Part shown: positions 15,634 to 25,401 of the stretch, piece by piece | Numbering within the stretch: position 1 is the first letter of the stretch | Layout of the letters: every line of letters starts with the position of its first letter | NCBI GenBank assembly: GCA_005116955.1 | Contig: SWDI01000004.1 | Location: 7,540-71,539 of the forward strand | Direction: 5' to 3' | Origin: Nitrospira sp. | GTDB lineage: Bacteria > Nitrospirota > Nitrospiria > Nitrospirales > Nitrospiraceae | Length of the DNA stretch: 64,000 nt | Program-made: the position numbers and the translations under genes | The notes under the pieces: model-generated | Told to the model about the DNA's origin: nothing | Seen by the model: only the letters and a program-made list of their open reading frames with translations | Database searches by the model: none

Positions 15634-17338
15634 CCCGGATAATTCAGGACGCACGCCAGAAAAAAGCCATCGAGGCTCCAAACTGTGCTAGAGGAGCGGC
15701 GACCAAGCAGCTTCTACATACAGCGATGGAGGCACCCGATGGCGACAGACTGTATACCGCAAGTCACCTTCGAATTCCATGACAACCTGAAGCCGGTGGT
15801 GGCCCGGTTCGATCAGGCGCAGGCCAGTACCGATGGGGGCGTTGTGTTGCTCAAAGCGCTCGATGACCGCCTCCAGGTGACCGACCAACTGGCGGCCTGT
15901 TTGGTCGACCGCCGGGACCCGGACAAGATCCGCCATCCACTCCGCGACCTGCGCCGGCAACGGATTTTCGGCGTAGTCTGCGGCTACGAGGACGCGAACG
16001 ATGCCGCCCGGCTGGCCGACGATCCCCTCCAGAAACTGGCGGTGGGGCGCGATCCGGTGACTGGCGCGGCCTTGGCCTCGCAGCCGACCCTCTCCCGGTT
16101 TGAGAATGCGGTGTCGCCCCGGGAGCTGTATCGGATGGGGCGCACACTGGCGACGACCGTGATCGCGCAGCATCAGCAACGACTCAAGGGCCGCGCTCAG
16201 CGGATCACGATCGATCTGGATCCCACCGATGATCCCACACACGGGCAGCAAGCGCTGGCCTTCTTCAACGGCCACTACGACACCTGGTGCTACCTGCCGT
16301 TGGTGGCCACACTGACCTTCAACGACGAAGCGGAACAGTATCTGGTCGCGATCGTGCTGCGGCCCGGGAACAGTCCGGCGAAGCGCGGCGCGTGTGGGCT
16401 CCTGCGGACCCTGCTTCGTCGGCTGCGGCGGGCATTTCCCACGGCGGCCCTGCGGGTGCGGGTGGATGGCGGCTTTGCCGGGAACGACTGGCTGGATGTC
16501 CTGGAAACGCAGCACGTCGAGTATGTGGTGGGGCTCGCCGGCAATGCGCGGCTGGTGCGGTGCGCCGGGCACGTGCTGGGCGAAGCCTATGGACTCTCGA
16601 AGTATAGTGGCCGCACGGAGCACGTCTATGGGGAGACCTGCTATGCGGCCCGGAGTTGGTCGCATCGTCGCCGGGTAATCGTCAAAGCCGAGGTTGTCCG
16701 GCTGCCGGGACACGATCCCCGCTACAATCCCCGCTTTGTCGTGACCAATCTCCGTGAGACGCCCGCCACGGTGTATGCGAGCTACTGTCAGCGCAGCGAC
16801 ATGGAGAACCGGCTCAAAGAATTGCATGACGGGTTGGCCCTGGATCGGACGAGCTGCTCGCGGTTCTGGGCGAATCAATTCCGCGTGCTGCTGACGGCGG
16901 CGGCGTATGTGCTGCTCCAAGAGTTGCGGCGGCGGGCCCAGGGAACCGCCTGCGCCACGGCGCAGGTCGCCACCTTGCGGGAGCGCCTGCTGAAGCTGGC
17001 GGTCTGGGTGGAACGGTCCGTGCGGCGCGTCGTGTTGCACCTGCCGCAGTGCGCCCCGTGGGGCGACACCTGGCGCCGTGTCGCCGTGGCCGTCGGCGCC
17101 ACGGTCGGCTAACACCGGACGAGATCCTGTCACACCGAGCGTGTTTCCCGACGGAGAACGGCGAGGTCTGTCTAAACGCGCCTCATCGCGGGGTCGGTCC
17201 CTGCTGGGCGCGGGGTGCCAGGTGGTCTCACCCCTCATGAAGCCTCCATCACGCCCGCTCCATTCGGTGTGGACAGTCTCACACCGTGGTTCCGATCCCC
17301 CAAACACGATCCGTGACCACCGTCATGAATAATGTGGG
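15634..17338 (+). mobile_element. IS1380-family insertion sequence
   Basis: A ~1.7 kb element containing one transposase gene. Proposed imperfect terminal inverted repeats are CCCGGATAATTCAGGACG on the left and CGTCATGAATAATGTGGG on the right (13 of 18 positions pair). Outer flanks CTAG and TTAG may be a damaged target duplication. Sequence inside is visibly richer in G and C than its neighbours. The size fits the family. It sits directly after the MBL-fold gene and directly before a small gene. Confidence 0.75.
15739..17112 (+). CDS. IS1380-family transposase
   Basis: A 457-residue DDE transposase. Start MATDCIPQ follows a GGAGG ribosome site. Features are the N-terminal FDQAQASTDGGVVLLKALDD, the first catalytic Asp in ITIDLDPTDDPTHG, the second in RVDGGFAG, and the Glu region QRSDMENRLKELHDG with a Y-(2)-R-like C-terminal segment. 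The frame is intact, so the element may still be active. The ends are described in the element entry. Confidence 0.93.
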   Translation: MATDCIPQVTFEFHDNLKPVVARFDQAQASTDGGVVLLKALDDRLQVTDQLAACLVDRRDPDKIRHPLRDLRRQRIFGVVCGYEDANDAARLADDPLQKLAVGRDPVTGAALASQPTLSRFENAVSPRELYRMGRTLATTVIAQHQQRLKGRAQRITIDLDPTDDPTHGQQALAFFNGHYDTWCYLPLVATLTFNDEAEQYLVAIVLRPGNSPAKRGACGLLRTLLRRLRRAFPTAALRVRVDGGFAGNDWLDVLETQHVEYVVGLAGNARLVRCAGHVLGEAYGLSKYSGRTEHVYGETCYAARSWSHRRRVIVKAEVVRLPGHDPRYNPRFVVTNLRETPATVYASYCQRSDMENRLKELHDGLALDRTSCSRFWANQFRVLLTAAAYVLLQELRRRAQGTACATAQVATLRERLLKLAVWVERSVRRVVLHLPQCAPWGDTWRRVAVAVGATVG

Positions 17339-17353
17339 TTAGAGGAATATGCG

Positions 17354-17587
17354 ATGACACGGGAGAAACGCATTGAGGCGATTGGTCAGGTTCTCAAAAG
17401 AATGTGTGCGGAACTTGAGGCACGTACCTTTAATGAAATGCCGACAGAACGGCTAGTGGATGGGATTCTCAAGCTCATGGCAGAATCGAAAACACTCGAG
17501 ACGGAATTGACCTTTAGAGCCGAAGGAGACGTGATGGATATTCTGAACAAAAGCCTTGATAAGACGGTGACGCATTGGTCCGCCTAG
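17354..17587 (+). CDS. Small hypothetical protein
   Basis: A 77-residue charged, mostly helical protein (REKRIEAIGQVLKRMCAEL onward) with no family that I recognise. An AGAGGA ribosome site precedes the ATG. It starts only 16 bases after the right end of the IS1380 element, so its native promoter may have been replaced by the insertion. A second small same-strand gene follows 56 bases later. Confidence 0.55.
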   Translation: MTREKRIEAIGQVLKRMCAELEARTFNEMPTERLVDGILKLMAESKTLETELTFRAEGDVMDILNKSLDKTVTHWSA

Positions 17588-17643
17588 AGAACCAAAACTG
17601 GACCACTTATTGACCGCTTTCATTCAACGAGAGGAGTTCACCG

Positions 17644-17814
17644 ATGTTACCAGAAAGATTCTCTGAGGAGTGGTTCGAATTGATGCAAGCTTGGGAAGGA
17701 GAGCACTTTGAGATGGTCCAGGAGTATCACGCGTGGCTGGACTATCGTCATGCTCAAGCGAAGCTAGAAGAATTTCCTGCGAACGTACGCCACAGAATCT
17801 ATAGCGGAGGGTAA
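17644..17814 (+). CDS. Small hypothetical protein (56 residues)
   Basis: An ATG with a strong GAGAGGAG ribosome site 7 bases upstream opens a 56-codon frame. The product is acidic and rich in aromatic residues (FSEEWFELMQAWEG, YHAWLDYRHA). No family is recognised. It pairs with the 77-residue gene upstream, same strand, between the IS and the RHS toxin region. Confidence 0.5.
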   Translation: MLPERFSEEWFELMQAWEGEHFEMVQEYHAWLDYRHAQAKLEEFPANVRHRIYSGG

Positions 17815-17873
17815 GTCGCGCTTAGCGCGTATGAAAACAGCCCACCACCTCGTGCAGGACCTCGTCACCTAAT

Positions 17874-18134
17874 TCAGCTGACCTCGACCTGCCTGTTCCC
17901 CCATATGTTGAATGTCGAGGAACTCTTGGCGCTGCCGCTGGTCCCAAGCTGAAGAAACGTGGCAGGTTCCTTGTCGCGATACCGAATCAGTCGATCGAAC
18001 AACTCGCAAACAAGACCGTCAAGCAAACACGCCGGAAGCGTTTCGCACAATGGACAACACAAGACCCTGCCATAGCTCCCACCACAGATAAATTGCACAC
18101 TGAGCGCAATCATCGCTCTACTATTCTTAATCAC
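17874..18134 (-). CDS. Candidate immunity protein for the RHS toxin
   Basis: An 86-codon frame starting at GTG, 16 bases after the stop of the RHS gene on the same strand, with a GAAGAG site upstream. The product contains CPLCETLPACLLDGLVCELF and a basic helix RLIRYRDKEPATFLQLG. I recognise no family. The call rests on the known layout of polymorphic toxin systems, in which the immunity gene directly follows the toxin. A longer reading starting inside the toxin gene is also open. It could be non-coding. Confidence 0.35.
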   Translation of the reverse strand: MIKNSRAMIALSVQFICGGSYGRVLCCPLCETLPACLLDGLVCELFDRLIRYRDKEPATFLQLGTSGSAKSSSTFNIWGNRQVEVS

Positions 18135-18150
18135 TGACTGCTCTTCGTCG

Positions 18151-21100
18151 CTATGGCCCGAAGTTGTGCTCTTCGCCCCACGGCGTACCATGACTCCCAC
18201 CCTTTCCCTCGGACACCTTCACCTTCATTTGGGTGCCACCGTTGGGGCCAGTGCCGACCGGACGAGGCGAACCAGAGTCGGTTGTCGGCTGGTAGATCCT
18301 TTCATTCCGATTACCAGGCATTTTCTGGCCCTTTTCATGCGCCTCGCGCGTGAGCGTATCGGCCTCTGCAGGGTCGTTCCATTTCGACGTAGGTTTCTGC
18401 TCGACCCGATTCTTGTACTGCGGAGTCCCCTCAATATGCCCAGCCTGCTTCTGTCGGTTGATTTTGAATGCATCTCCAGCTTCTCCTACTCGCTTCAGCG
18501 TTCCTACCGCTGGTACAAATGGCAGCACCGCACCAATGGCATCGAGCCCGACCCCAATGCCGTTCCCCAACGTTGGTTCGTTGGCAAAGACGCCAACGGA
18601 GATTCCGAGCGACACGTAGTCCCCAGCGTAGGGGATGATGCCCGCTCCGAGACCCACTAAATCAACGACCTCCGCGGTCGTGGGCGGTGGTGCGCTGCGC
18701 GCGGCTTTCGCACGGGCTTCCACGTAGTCATTTTGGGCGTCGATCACATTGCCAGTGCGATCCGTGAACTTCACTGGGTTGTTCGCGGCGTAGCCGTAGA
18801 GGTCCAGCTGGCGGCCGTCCGCAACATCCAGGTCCGGCTGCATCGAGATCAAGGGATCCGGGCTCAGCCACCGACGAAGCGTCGGGTCATAGACACGCCG
18901 ACCGAACGCGTAGGTCCCAAACACGCTGTCTGGCTCAAATCCCACAAACCCGTGTCGTGGCGCAGGGGCGGAACCCGTCGGCATTCGGACGCCCCATGCA
19001 TCATAGTCGGTGGCCTGCGTCACAACGGCCGCGCCGGACCACTTCGCCGCCGCGACCACGCTGCCACGCATATCAAGCATGACGATGCCCGAGGCGGCAG
19101 AATCGAACGAGCCCCCTGTCAGCTTGTAGGCCATCTCCAACGCAATGGTCCCGTTGAGCGGCAGCCGATGCAACAGAACTCCTTCGTCGGGGCGCAGCTC
19201 CGAAAAGCCGAGCTTTACCACGCGTGAGACTCCACCGTCCGCGTCCACTGCGCGGTAGACCTGGCTGCCGCCCGCGTCGCACAACGCACGCACCCCGCCG
19301 CCGCTCGCACGCTCCATCAAGACCACGCACCCCTGCGCGTCGTAATGCAGCTGCCGCCCTCCGCTGGTATCGCTGACTACATTGCCTCGCGCATCATAGT
19401 CGAGCGTGCGACTCCCCATTGCCGTCGCCGCGCCCCACAAGCTGGGCTTGTCAAAGCTGTATTTATCCGCACCGGCGGTCAAGAGGCGCCCACCCGGTGA
19501 ATAACTGAACGCCTCGTCCTTTTTCACCCCGTCGCCCGTGTTGATGCGCGACGTCATGAGCCGTGAGAAGCCGTCGTAGGTATGCGTCTTTAGCACCTTG
19601 GCATTTTGGCCGGAGCGTATTTCTCGGCCCGGATTACCCAACTTGTCAAAGTCTTCATGCGTGATCTCGACCAGGGGCGTCGCGCCAGCCTGATACTCAA
19701 TCCGCACCAGATCTTGCGACTCTGGTGTCCATTTCCATCCGGCTGATACGCTGCCCATGGCCACACGCGTCATCCGCTCAAACGCATCGTACTCAAGCCC
19801 AGTCGCCAGCGTGGTCGCACTGTCTTTAATGCCACTGAGTCGTCCGCGGGCGTCGCGCTGGTATTCGAACTTTCCTGCAGGAACTCCCGTAGTGGGTCCC
19901 AGTATGTACGAAACGCTCTTCAGTTCACCCTGCCAGCCGTACTCAACCGAGCTGGTAAGCCGAGCCGGCCAGCCCGTTCCGCCTAACGCTGTGGCAGCGG
20001 GCTTGTAACTTTGCTTGACCGAAAAGCCGCGCACGTCATAGCTGACCTCACCTTCTCCCACCGGAGCTGTCGTACGCCACAGCCGTCCCAGTGCATGGCG
20101 GTCGGCTTTCGGGTCGTCGTAGCTAAAGGTGTACCGCGATGGTGCACTGCCCTCGACATCGACCTCCTTCACCACGGGACGATCCAGTGTGTCATAACTG
20201 ATGCGAACTCGCGCCCCCGTTGGGTCCGTCGAGAGGACCAAGGCGCCTCCAACGTCATGGCACCCTTCGAACAGGCCAGAGGCAGACGACTGCGGAGCGT
20301 GGGGAAGCGTATACCGATACAAACGCCCGGCCCGATCGTGTTCGAACCGCCGGACCGCACCATCGGCATCAATCATGCTTGCCAACCGTCCCAGACTGTC
20401 GCGTTCCAGTCGGACCTCCGCACTCAAACCACCGCCTGTGCGTTTCTGTTGTACCAGGGCTCCGCGCCAGTCTTCCTCCAGCACCGTCAGCGTCCCGAGC
20501 GGATCGGTGGTCGCCACACGTCGGGGAGCATAACTCCATGAAGTCACCCGTCCCTCTCCCGTCCCATCGGGCGCCTTCACTCGCACGAGCATCCCGAAGC
20601 CATCAAACGTCTTTTCTATGCGGAGATCACCGGCCGCAGGCATCGCTCCCGTGGTTTTCGGCAAGTACTCGCGTACCGGATTACCGGCGGAGTCATAGTC
20701 GAATGCCTGGGTCCGGATGGTGCTGCTCGCCACCCCGGTCGTCCACGCTGACTCAAAGCTGGCGCGGACGCGGCCGGCACTATCCAGCTTCGACTCGACA
20801 AAGCGTGCTTGCCCCTGCAGGGTCGTATAGAGCCATTGCTGCTGCTTCACGGGGGCGCTGTCAACATAGATGTTGCGTTCCACCTCCCGACCAAATGCAT
20901 CGAAACGACTCGTCATACGGCCCATACTGTCGCGCCGCGTCTCGATCAGCGATCCGTTGGCATCGCGAGTCGACCAGATCTCGCCGGTGCGCAGATCGTG
21001 ATCGGTCTGGCTCGACAGCTCAGTCGACGACGATTGCTGAACTCCATCGACGAACCGCTCCACCTTCACCTTTTGTTCACGCACATACAGTCCCCATTTG

Positions 21101-24100
21101 TCGAGACCGAGCAGCACGGTTCGCCTGCCGTTGGTTCGCACCGCTTTCGGAAATCCTCGTGGATCGTAGCCGAGCACTTCGGTGGTGGCTGCCGTCATCA
21201 CGAGTTGGCAGTTCGCAGGGACGACCCCAGGCCGCTCGATCTTTTTCAAGCGGGCCAGCGAATCGTACTCAGCGCTCCAGGAGGATAGCTCGGCATCGCT
21301 GGTCGCAGTCCCGTTAATATCGACACTACGCCCGTACACTTTTTCTGATACCTGGCTTCCCAACACCCAGAGGTTTGGACGGTGGTCATAAGTGGTCACC
21401 GTACGCACGCGGTGAATGTTGGAGATTGCTCCGTTCACCAGATCGCCGACTACCGACTCCGTCACGAAGCCAAAGCTGTCGCGGGCCAGAGTCTGGGTGC
21501 GCGACCCGGTGTGGGCGTTGGGGTTGCAGGAGCCGTCCGGTCGCAGGGTACACGAGAGGTTATCTGTCGCATCGACACGGATGCTGACACCTGCTCCGTG
21601 CGGTAGAAAAACCTGGCTCACGAGGGTCCTCTCGCGCCTGCCATCTGCTTCGCTGCTGGTTTCGAGCACGAGGCCCTTACCAGGATAAGCGAGCGAGACA
21701 CCGGAGACTGCAGGGCGCACATCAAACACGCGCGTCTGTCGATGGTGTCCCGTTACGAGCGTTCCGTCCCTGTCTTCAAACTCCGCAGTGACCCGCTCAA
21801 ACCCCAGCGATTCTGGAGACTCCGCCGCCTTGACGTAGTTCTCGTACGAAAGCTGAACGACCGCCTCGGAACTGTCGGCTCCGGCGCGACTGGTAATCGA
21901 CTTGACCACCTGTATGCCTGGCGGAACCCAATCTGACGTAACCGGCCCCAGGCGCGCTGGTGCATAGCGTATTTCCGCAGAAGAGCCGCTCGATTCCTCC
22001 ACCCGCGTCAACAGGTCTGGCACTGTTCCTTTGTTGCGGTAAACAAGGGCGGGAAACACCTTGTAGTCTCCCACCAACTTCCACGGTGGGGCTGAGCCCG
22101 GGTCGGACCTAATCGGATAAAAACTGGAATTACATTCCGGGTGTATGGGGAGGCAGAACATGCCCGCCACCACCATATCCACCAGACCATCATTGTCGAC
22201 GTCCTCTAGCCGCGCCAGATCTCCCATCTGGGTGCCTTTGGGGTATTTTAGGGTTTCGGAGGAGATCATGGCCAACGGAACTGATGGTAGTCCGTAGGGG
22301 CGAGTGATTTCCTGAAAGCGCGTTCCGCGGTTCAGGAATACATAATGCGAAATGGGCTCGCTAATGCCCTGCCACTGGAACACAACGTCAAGACGGCCGT
22401 CGGCGTTGATGTCGGTGAAGGCTGCTGCCGTCATCGGCAGCGAATCCCCAAGCAACAGCTGGCAGTTGCCTAATCCGTCCAAGTCCCGCTTCAGCAGGAT
22501 TTTGAACGGCCCGTAGGGCTCCGTATCTGTGTGCGTATAGCCTTTCGACGAAAGCGGGCGAGCCGCCGCACTAGCAGAAATACCGAACCGATAGCCGCGG
22601 TTCAGGAATACCTCGTGGCCTCGGGGCCCTTTTGCGGGGCACTTCTTGTCCATATCCGGCACGGCCGATACCAGGTCCGGCAGACCGTCGCCATTCAGGT
22701 CAAGCAGGAACGAGTTGAAGTTGGGTCCAATAGGGTAGGTCAGTTGCTCGACCGGCAGACAGTCCACCGCGTTGCAGTAGGAGGCGCCGGGCTTCACCAA
22801 AATATCTTGCAGACTTTGGGTGAACCCACTGACAGGACTGCCGGGTACCACGGCATCCGGATACTGGTAGAAAAATGATTTCCAGTCCAGTTCCATCTTG
22901 AGCGGAGGCTCGTTGGACGCCGGGGTTGGATGGCGCCGCGCCAAGAATGCCCGAGGGGTAAACTCCATTTCAGGCCGCAACGCGGAAGCCATCGTGATCT
23001 GAGAGGACTTCAGGAGCGTGAGATCGGCGAGGCCATCCCCATTGAGGTCCGTCAGGGGCGCCGAGAAGTCCGACACAGGCTTCGCGATCCAGCTCTCAAT
23101 AAACGAGCTGGAATCTTTCATCGTCAGCATGGTCGCTTTATACACGGCGGCCGGCCAACCCAACAGGGCGATGGTCGGCGCCACTCTATCCGGCGAACCG
23201 CCGCCTGCGTGATAGCCCATGCGATACAGAGGCGGTAGCACTCGCGGCTCACTGCTCGGAGCCTGATTCCCCCAGCCGAGTTTCGTCCGTGTGCTGTCGA
23301 AGTCAAAGCTGATGCGCGGTCCTGGCACGCCATCTAGCTTGCCGCCGGCACACCCCTTTATTAAGGCCTCACACTGTTGCATCGCATTCACTCTCAATAC
23401 CCGCACCCGCGTAACATATGGCTTCTCACCAAGCGCTAATTTCAGACGTGCCCGCAGTTGTGCCGCAGGCACTCTAATGAGCTTCTGGCGAAAATCGATC
23501 GAACCGCCATGGTCCTGGACAGCTTTCTGTCCCTGCTGAGAGAGCACAGAGACCTGTGCCCAATTAGCCCAGTCCTTGAAGAGGCTCTCCAGATCGGACG
23601 GAGTGATCCAACATTGGCCGTTGACACACATGGTCATGTCCAGCTCACCGAGCTGCTCGCAAATGTTGCTTAACTTGCACATGTCCGACTTCGGCGGGTC
23701 GATGGCGCCGCAGGTACGCCAGAATGTCTCCGAAAAACAACTCAGCCCACGCCGATTGGGTGTGAAGTTATCCGTTATTTGTGCATTGAAATAGACGCCG
23801 TCCAAACGCCCGTCACCATCCACATCAGCCAAGTCCGAGTAGCCGAATCGACCGTTTGGAACATAGGTACCTTCTTGGAAGCCCAACGACTCGAGCGTGA
23901 AGTTTGTCCAGTCACCACCGGAAGTCCTCAATCGAGAACGGGCGAATTTATCGTAGTTGGGTTGTTCGGCAAGAAACCAATTGTACGGTGGGTCTATCGT
24001 CCCATCACGCACGATACCTGCCTCAGGCGTTGACAGGCCGCTCGGATGGTAGACGATGTCGGTGCGCCCGTCGTGGTTTAAGTCGACGAACCGGGTGCCG

Positions 24101-25401
24101 ACGCTCGTCTCCTGCGGGTGCATCGCACGCTCTGTCGTTTTTCCCAGGATAGCTAGTCGGTCTCCGTAGCGGGTGAACAAGAGTTGGTCCTTTGGATCGC
24201 CTCCGCTGACTAGAGGTTCCGGTGATGCAAACTCGACCCGGCCTCCGTTGCTCTGATACTGCATGGTCCAGATTCGCTGCGGATCGCTCCACGGGTTGGT
24301 TCGTCTGACCTGGGTGAGCAGCTTACGACCCGTGTCGTCGCTGTTCTTGATCCTGAGCTCGTAGGTCCAGTAGAGCGAATCTGGACAATCGCTGCTCGAC
24401 TTCGATAGCGAGAAAGGGGCACCGGAGGCTCGGGGGAACGACTGCTCCGGCCCGCATACAACGATCCGCGACACCTCGCCCAGCGTTTGGGTGTTACCGT
24501 GCATCAGGTTTGGCGCACCATGGGGAAGGCTATTGGCCAACTTGATGGCCACCCGAAATGGGTCATGCCCGCTCAAGTGCCCACCCCAGCTCACCTGGCT
24601 CAACATAGGCTCATCCTGCGGCTTGAACTTATCAGCGCGGTTCTGGCTTGCTGAAAAGTGGTAGTCGTAACGGATCGCATTGCCGTGGCGGTCTACCTCG
24701 CGCAGCAGCAACCATGCGGCGGTTCCTAGTTCGTTCCGGATCCGCGCCTGCCGGTTGCCATCTCGACCATAGTACCGCTTCACTCCATCCGGCCTGTGCT
24801 CCACCCATGCGTTCTGGCCGAAACTGTATTCATACCGGACAGGCTCAGTTTCACGCAGCGGAGCGTAGAAGACAGCGTCGTTGTAGACTGCGCGGGGCTT
24901 GGCAGCCGCGCTCTCAAGGGCGACCATTTCTCCGCCCGAAGCCTCGAAACGCGTCTGGTCTTCATCATAGATAAAACCGTCTCCGGTTTGCTTTAATTTG
25001 GGAAAGCCGTAGAGGGTCGATCGCGAGATTCGTGGAATAGCTAACGCCCAGCCTGCACCGACGGCAGAATCCTGCCGGAACGCCCCGCTGTCATAGGTCA
25101 GGGCCAAGCTTGGAGTCATACCGAGCCGGCCTGGCGGAACCTGAATTGGGATGCTGGTGGTATAGGTGCCGCGGGCTGACACGGGGACAGAGCGGACTTT
25201 CGCCGCATTACCTGCCCCTAGACTCACTGCGGCAGAAGGAAGCGACGGCGTTACATCTCCGATCGTGAACGCTTCTGTAACGGCAGAGGACTCACCAATA
25301 TCCTGCGCTGCCACTGGCCAGGCCGACAGTATTAATACCGCAACCAGCACTGTCCCTCGCCCTGCGATGTGCCAGTGCCGCCAATATATTATCCAAGTCA
25401 T
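18151..25401 (-). CDS. Giant secreted SpvB/FG-GAP/RHS polymorphic toxin
   Basis: A 2416-residue protein. Order of parts: Sec signal peptide ending VAAQ; SpvB-like N-terminus (TTSIPIQVPPGRLGMTPSL, LTYDSG); at least six FG-GAP/VCBS calcium-type motifs such as DLNHDGRTD, DVDGDGRLD and DLNGDGLPD; a TcdB-like middle; about ten YD repeats; and the RHS core YDPTLRRWLSPDP with LYGYAANNPVKF. After the core come a hydrophobic linker (IIPYAGDYVSLGI) and a ~90-residue C-terminal domain with HIEGTPQYKNRV, EADTLTREAHEKG and RPVGTGPNGGTQ. I take this as a toxin tip, probably nuclease-like, but cannot name the family. The RHS shell would enclose the tip as in TcB/TcC toxins. ATG at 25401 has a GAGG site; an upstream TTG is also open. 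Confidence 0.9.
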   Translation of the reverse strand: MTWIIYWRHWHIAGRGTVLVAVLILSAWPVAAQDIGESSAVTEAFTIGDVTPSLPSAAVSLGAGNAAKVRSVPVSARGTYTTSIPIQVPPGRLGMTPSLALTYDSGAFRQDSAVGAGWALAIPRISRSTLYGFPKLKQTGDGFIYDEDQTRFEASGGEMVALESAAAKPRAVYNDAVFYAPLRETEPVRYEYSFGQNAWVEHRPDGVKRYYGRDGNRQARIRNELGTAAWLLLREVDRHGNAIRYDYHFSASQNRADKFKPQDEPMLSQVSWGGHLSGHDPFRVAIKLANSLPHGAPNLMHGNTQTLGEVSRIVVCGPEQSFPRASGAPFSLSKSSSDCPDSLYWTYELRIKNSDDTGRKLLTQVRRTNPWSDPQRIWTMQYQSNGGRVEFASPEPLVSGGDPKDQLLFTRYGDRLAILGKTTERAMHPQETSVGTRFVDLNHDGRTDIVYHPSGLSTPEAGIVRDGTIDPPYNWFLAEQPNYDKFARSRLRTSGGDWTNFTLESLGFQEGTYVPNGRFGYSDLADVDGDGRLDGVYFNAQITDNFTPNRRGLSCFSETFWRTCGAIDPPKSDMCKLSNICEQLGELDMTMCVNGQCWITPSDLESLFKDWANWAQVSVLSQQGQKAVQDHGGSIDFRQKLIRVPAAQLRARLKLALGEKPYVTRVRVLRVNAMQQCEALIKGCAGGKLDGVPGPRISFDFDSTRTKLGWGNQAPSSEPRVLPPLYRMGYHAGGGSPDRVAPTIALLGWPAAVYKATMLTMKDSSSFIESWIAKPVSDFSAPLTDLNGDGLADLTLLKSSQITMASALRPEMEFTPRAFLARRHPTPASNEPPLKMELDWKSFFYQYPDAVVPGSPVSGFTQSLQDILVKPGASYCNAVDCLPVEQLTYPIGPNFNSFLLDLNGDGLPDLVSAVPDMDKKCPAKGPRGHEVFLNRGYRFGISASAAARPLSSKGYTHTDTEPYGPFKILLKRDLDGLGNCQLLLGDSLPMTAAAFTDINADGRLDVVFQWQGISEPISHYVFLNRGTRFQEITRPYGLPSVPLAMISSETLKYPKGTQMGDLARLEDVDNDGLVDMVVAGMFCLPIHPECNSSFYPIRSDPGSAPPWKLVGDYKVFPALVYRNKGTVPDLLTRVEESSGSSAEIRYAPARLGPVTSDWVPPGIQVVKSITSRAGADSSEAVVQLSYENYVKAAESPESLGFERVTAEFEDRDGTLVTGHHRQTRVFDVRPAVSGVSLAYPGKGLVLETSSEADGRRERTLVSQVFLPHGAGVSIRVDATDNLSCTLRPDGSCNPNAHTGSRTQTLARDSFGFVTESVVGDLVNGAISNIHRVRTVTTYDHRPNLWVLGSQVSEKVYGRSVDINGTATSDAELSSWSAEYDSLARLKKIERPGVVPANCQLVMTAATTEVLGYDPRGFPKAVRTNGRRTVLLGLDKWGLYVREQKVKVERFVDGVQQSSSTELSSQTDHDLRTGEIWSTRDANGSLIETRRDSMGRMTSRFDAFGREVERNIYVDSAPVKQQQWLYTTLQGQARFVESKLDSAGRVRASFESAWTTGVASSTIRTQAFDYDSAGNPVREYLPKTTGAMPAAGDLRIEKTFDGFGMLVRVKAPDGTGEGRVTSWSYAPRRVATTDPLGTLTVLEEDWRGALVQQKRTGGGLSAEVRLERDSLGRLASMIDADGAVRRFEHDRAGRLYRYTLPHAPQSSASGLFEGCHDVGGALVLSTDPTGARVRISYDTLDRPVVKEVDVEGSAPSRYTFSYDDPKADRHALGRLWRTTAPVGEGEVSYDVRGFSVKQSYKPAATALGGTGWPARLTSSVEYGWQGELKSVSYILGPTTGVPAGKFEYQRDARGRLSGIKDSATTLATGLEYDAFERMTRVAMGSVSAGWKWTPESQDLVRIEYQAGATPLVEITHEDFDKLGNPGREIRSGQNAKVLKTHTYDGFSRLMTSRINTGDGVKKDEAFSYSPGGRLLTAGADKYSFDKPSLWGAATAMGSRTLDYDARGNVVSDTSGGRQLHYDAQGCVVLMERASGGGVRALCDAGGSQVYRAVDADGGVSRVVKLGFSELRPDEGVLLHRLPLNGTIALEMAYKLTGGSFDSAASGIVMLDMRGSVVAAAKWSGAAVVTQATDYDAWGVRMPTGSAPAPRHGFVGFEPDSVFGTYAFGRRVYDPTLRRWLSPDPLISMQPDLDVADGRQLDLYGYAANNPVKFTDRTGNVIDAQNDYVEARAKAARSAPPPTTAEVVDLVGLGAGIIPYAGDYVSLGISVGVFANEPTLGNGIGVGLDAIGAVLPFVPAVGTLKRVGEAGDAFKINRQKQAGHIEGTPQYKNRVEQKPTSKWNDPAEADTLTREAHEKGQKMPGNRNERIYQPTTDSGSPRPVGTGPNGGTQMKVKVSEGKGGSHGTPWGEEHNFGP

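Noticed and set aside
15688..17307. A 539-codon minus-strand frame antisense to the transposase
   Set aside because: It is a shadow frame created by the G+C-rich transposase gene; the product is rich in Arg/Pro/Gln with no domain.
20220..21317. A 365-codon plus-strand frame antisense to the RHS gene
   Set aside because: It lies entirely inside the RHS toxin gene; the product is Arg/Ser/Pro-rich and featureless.
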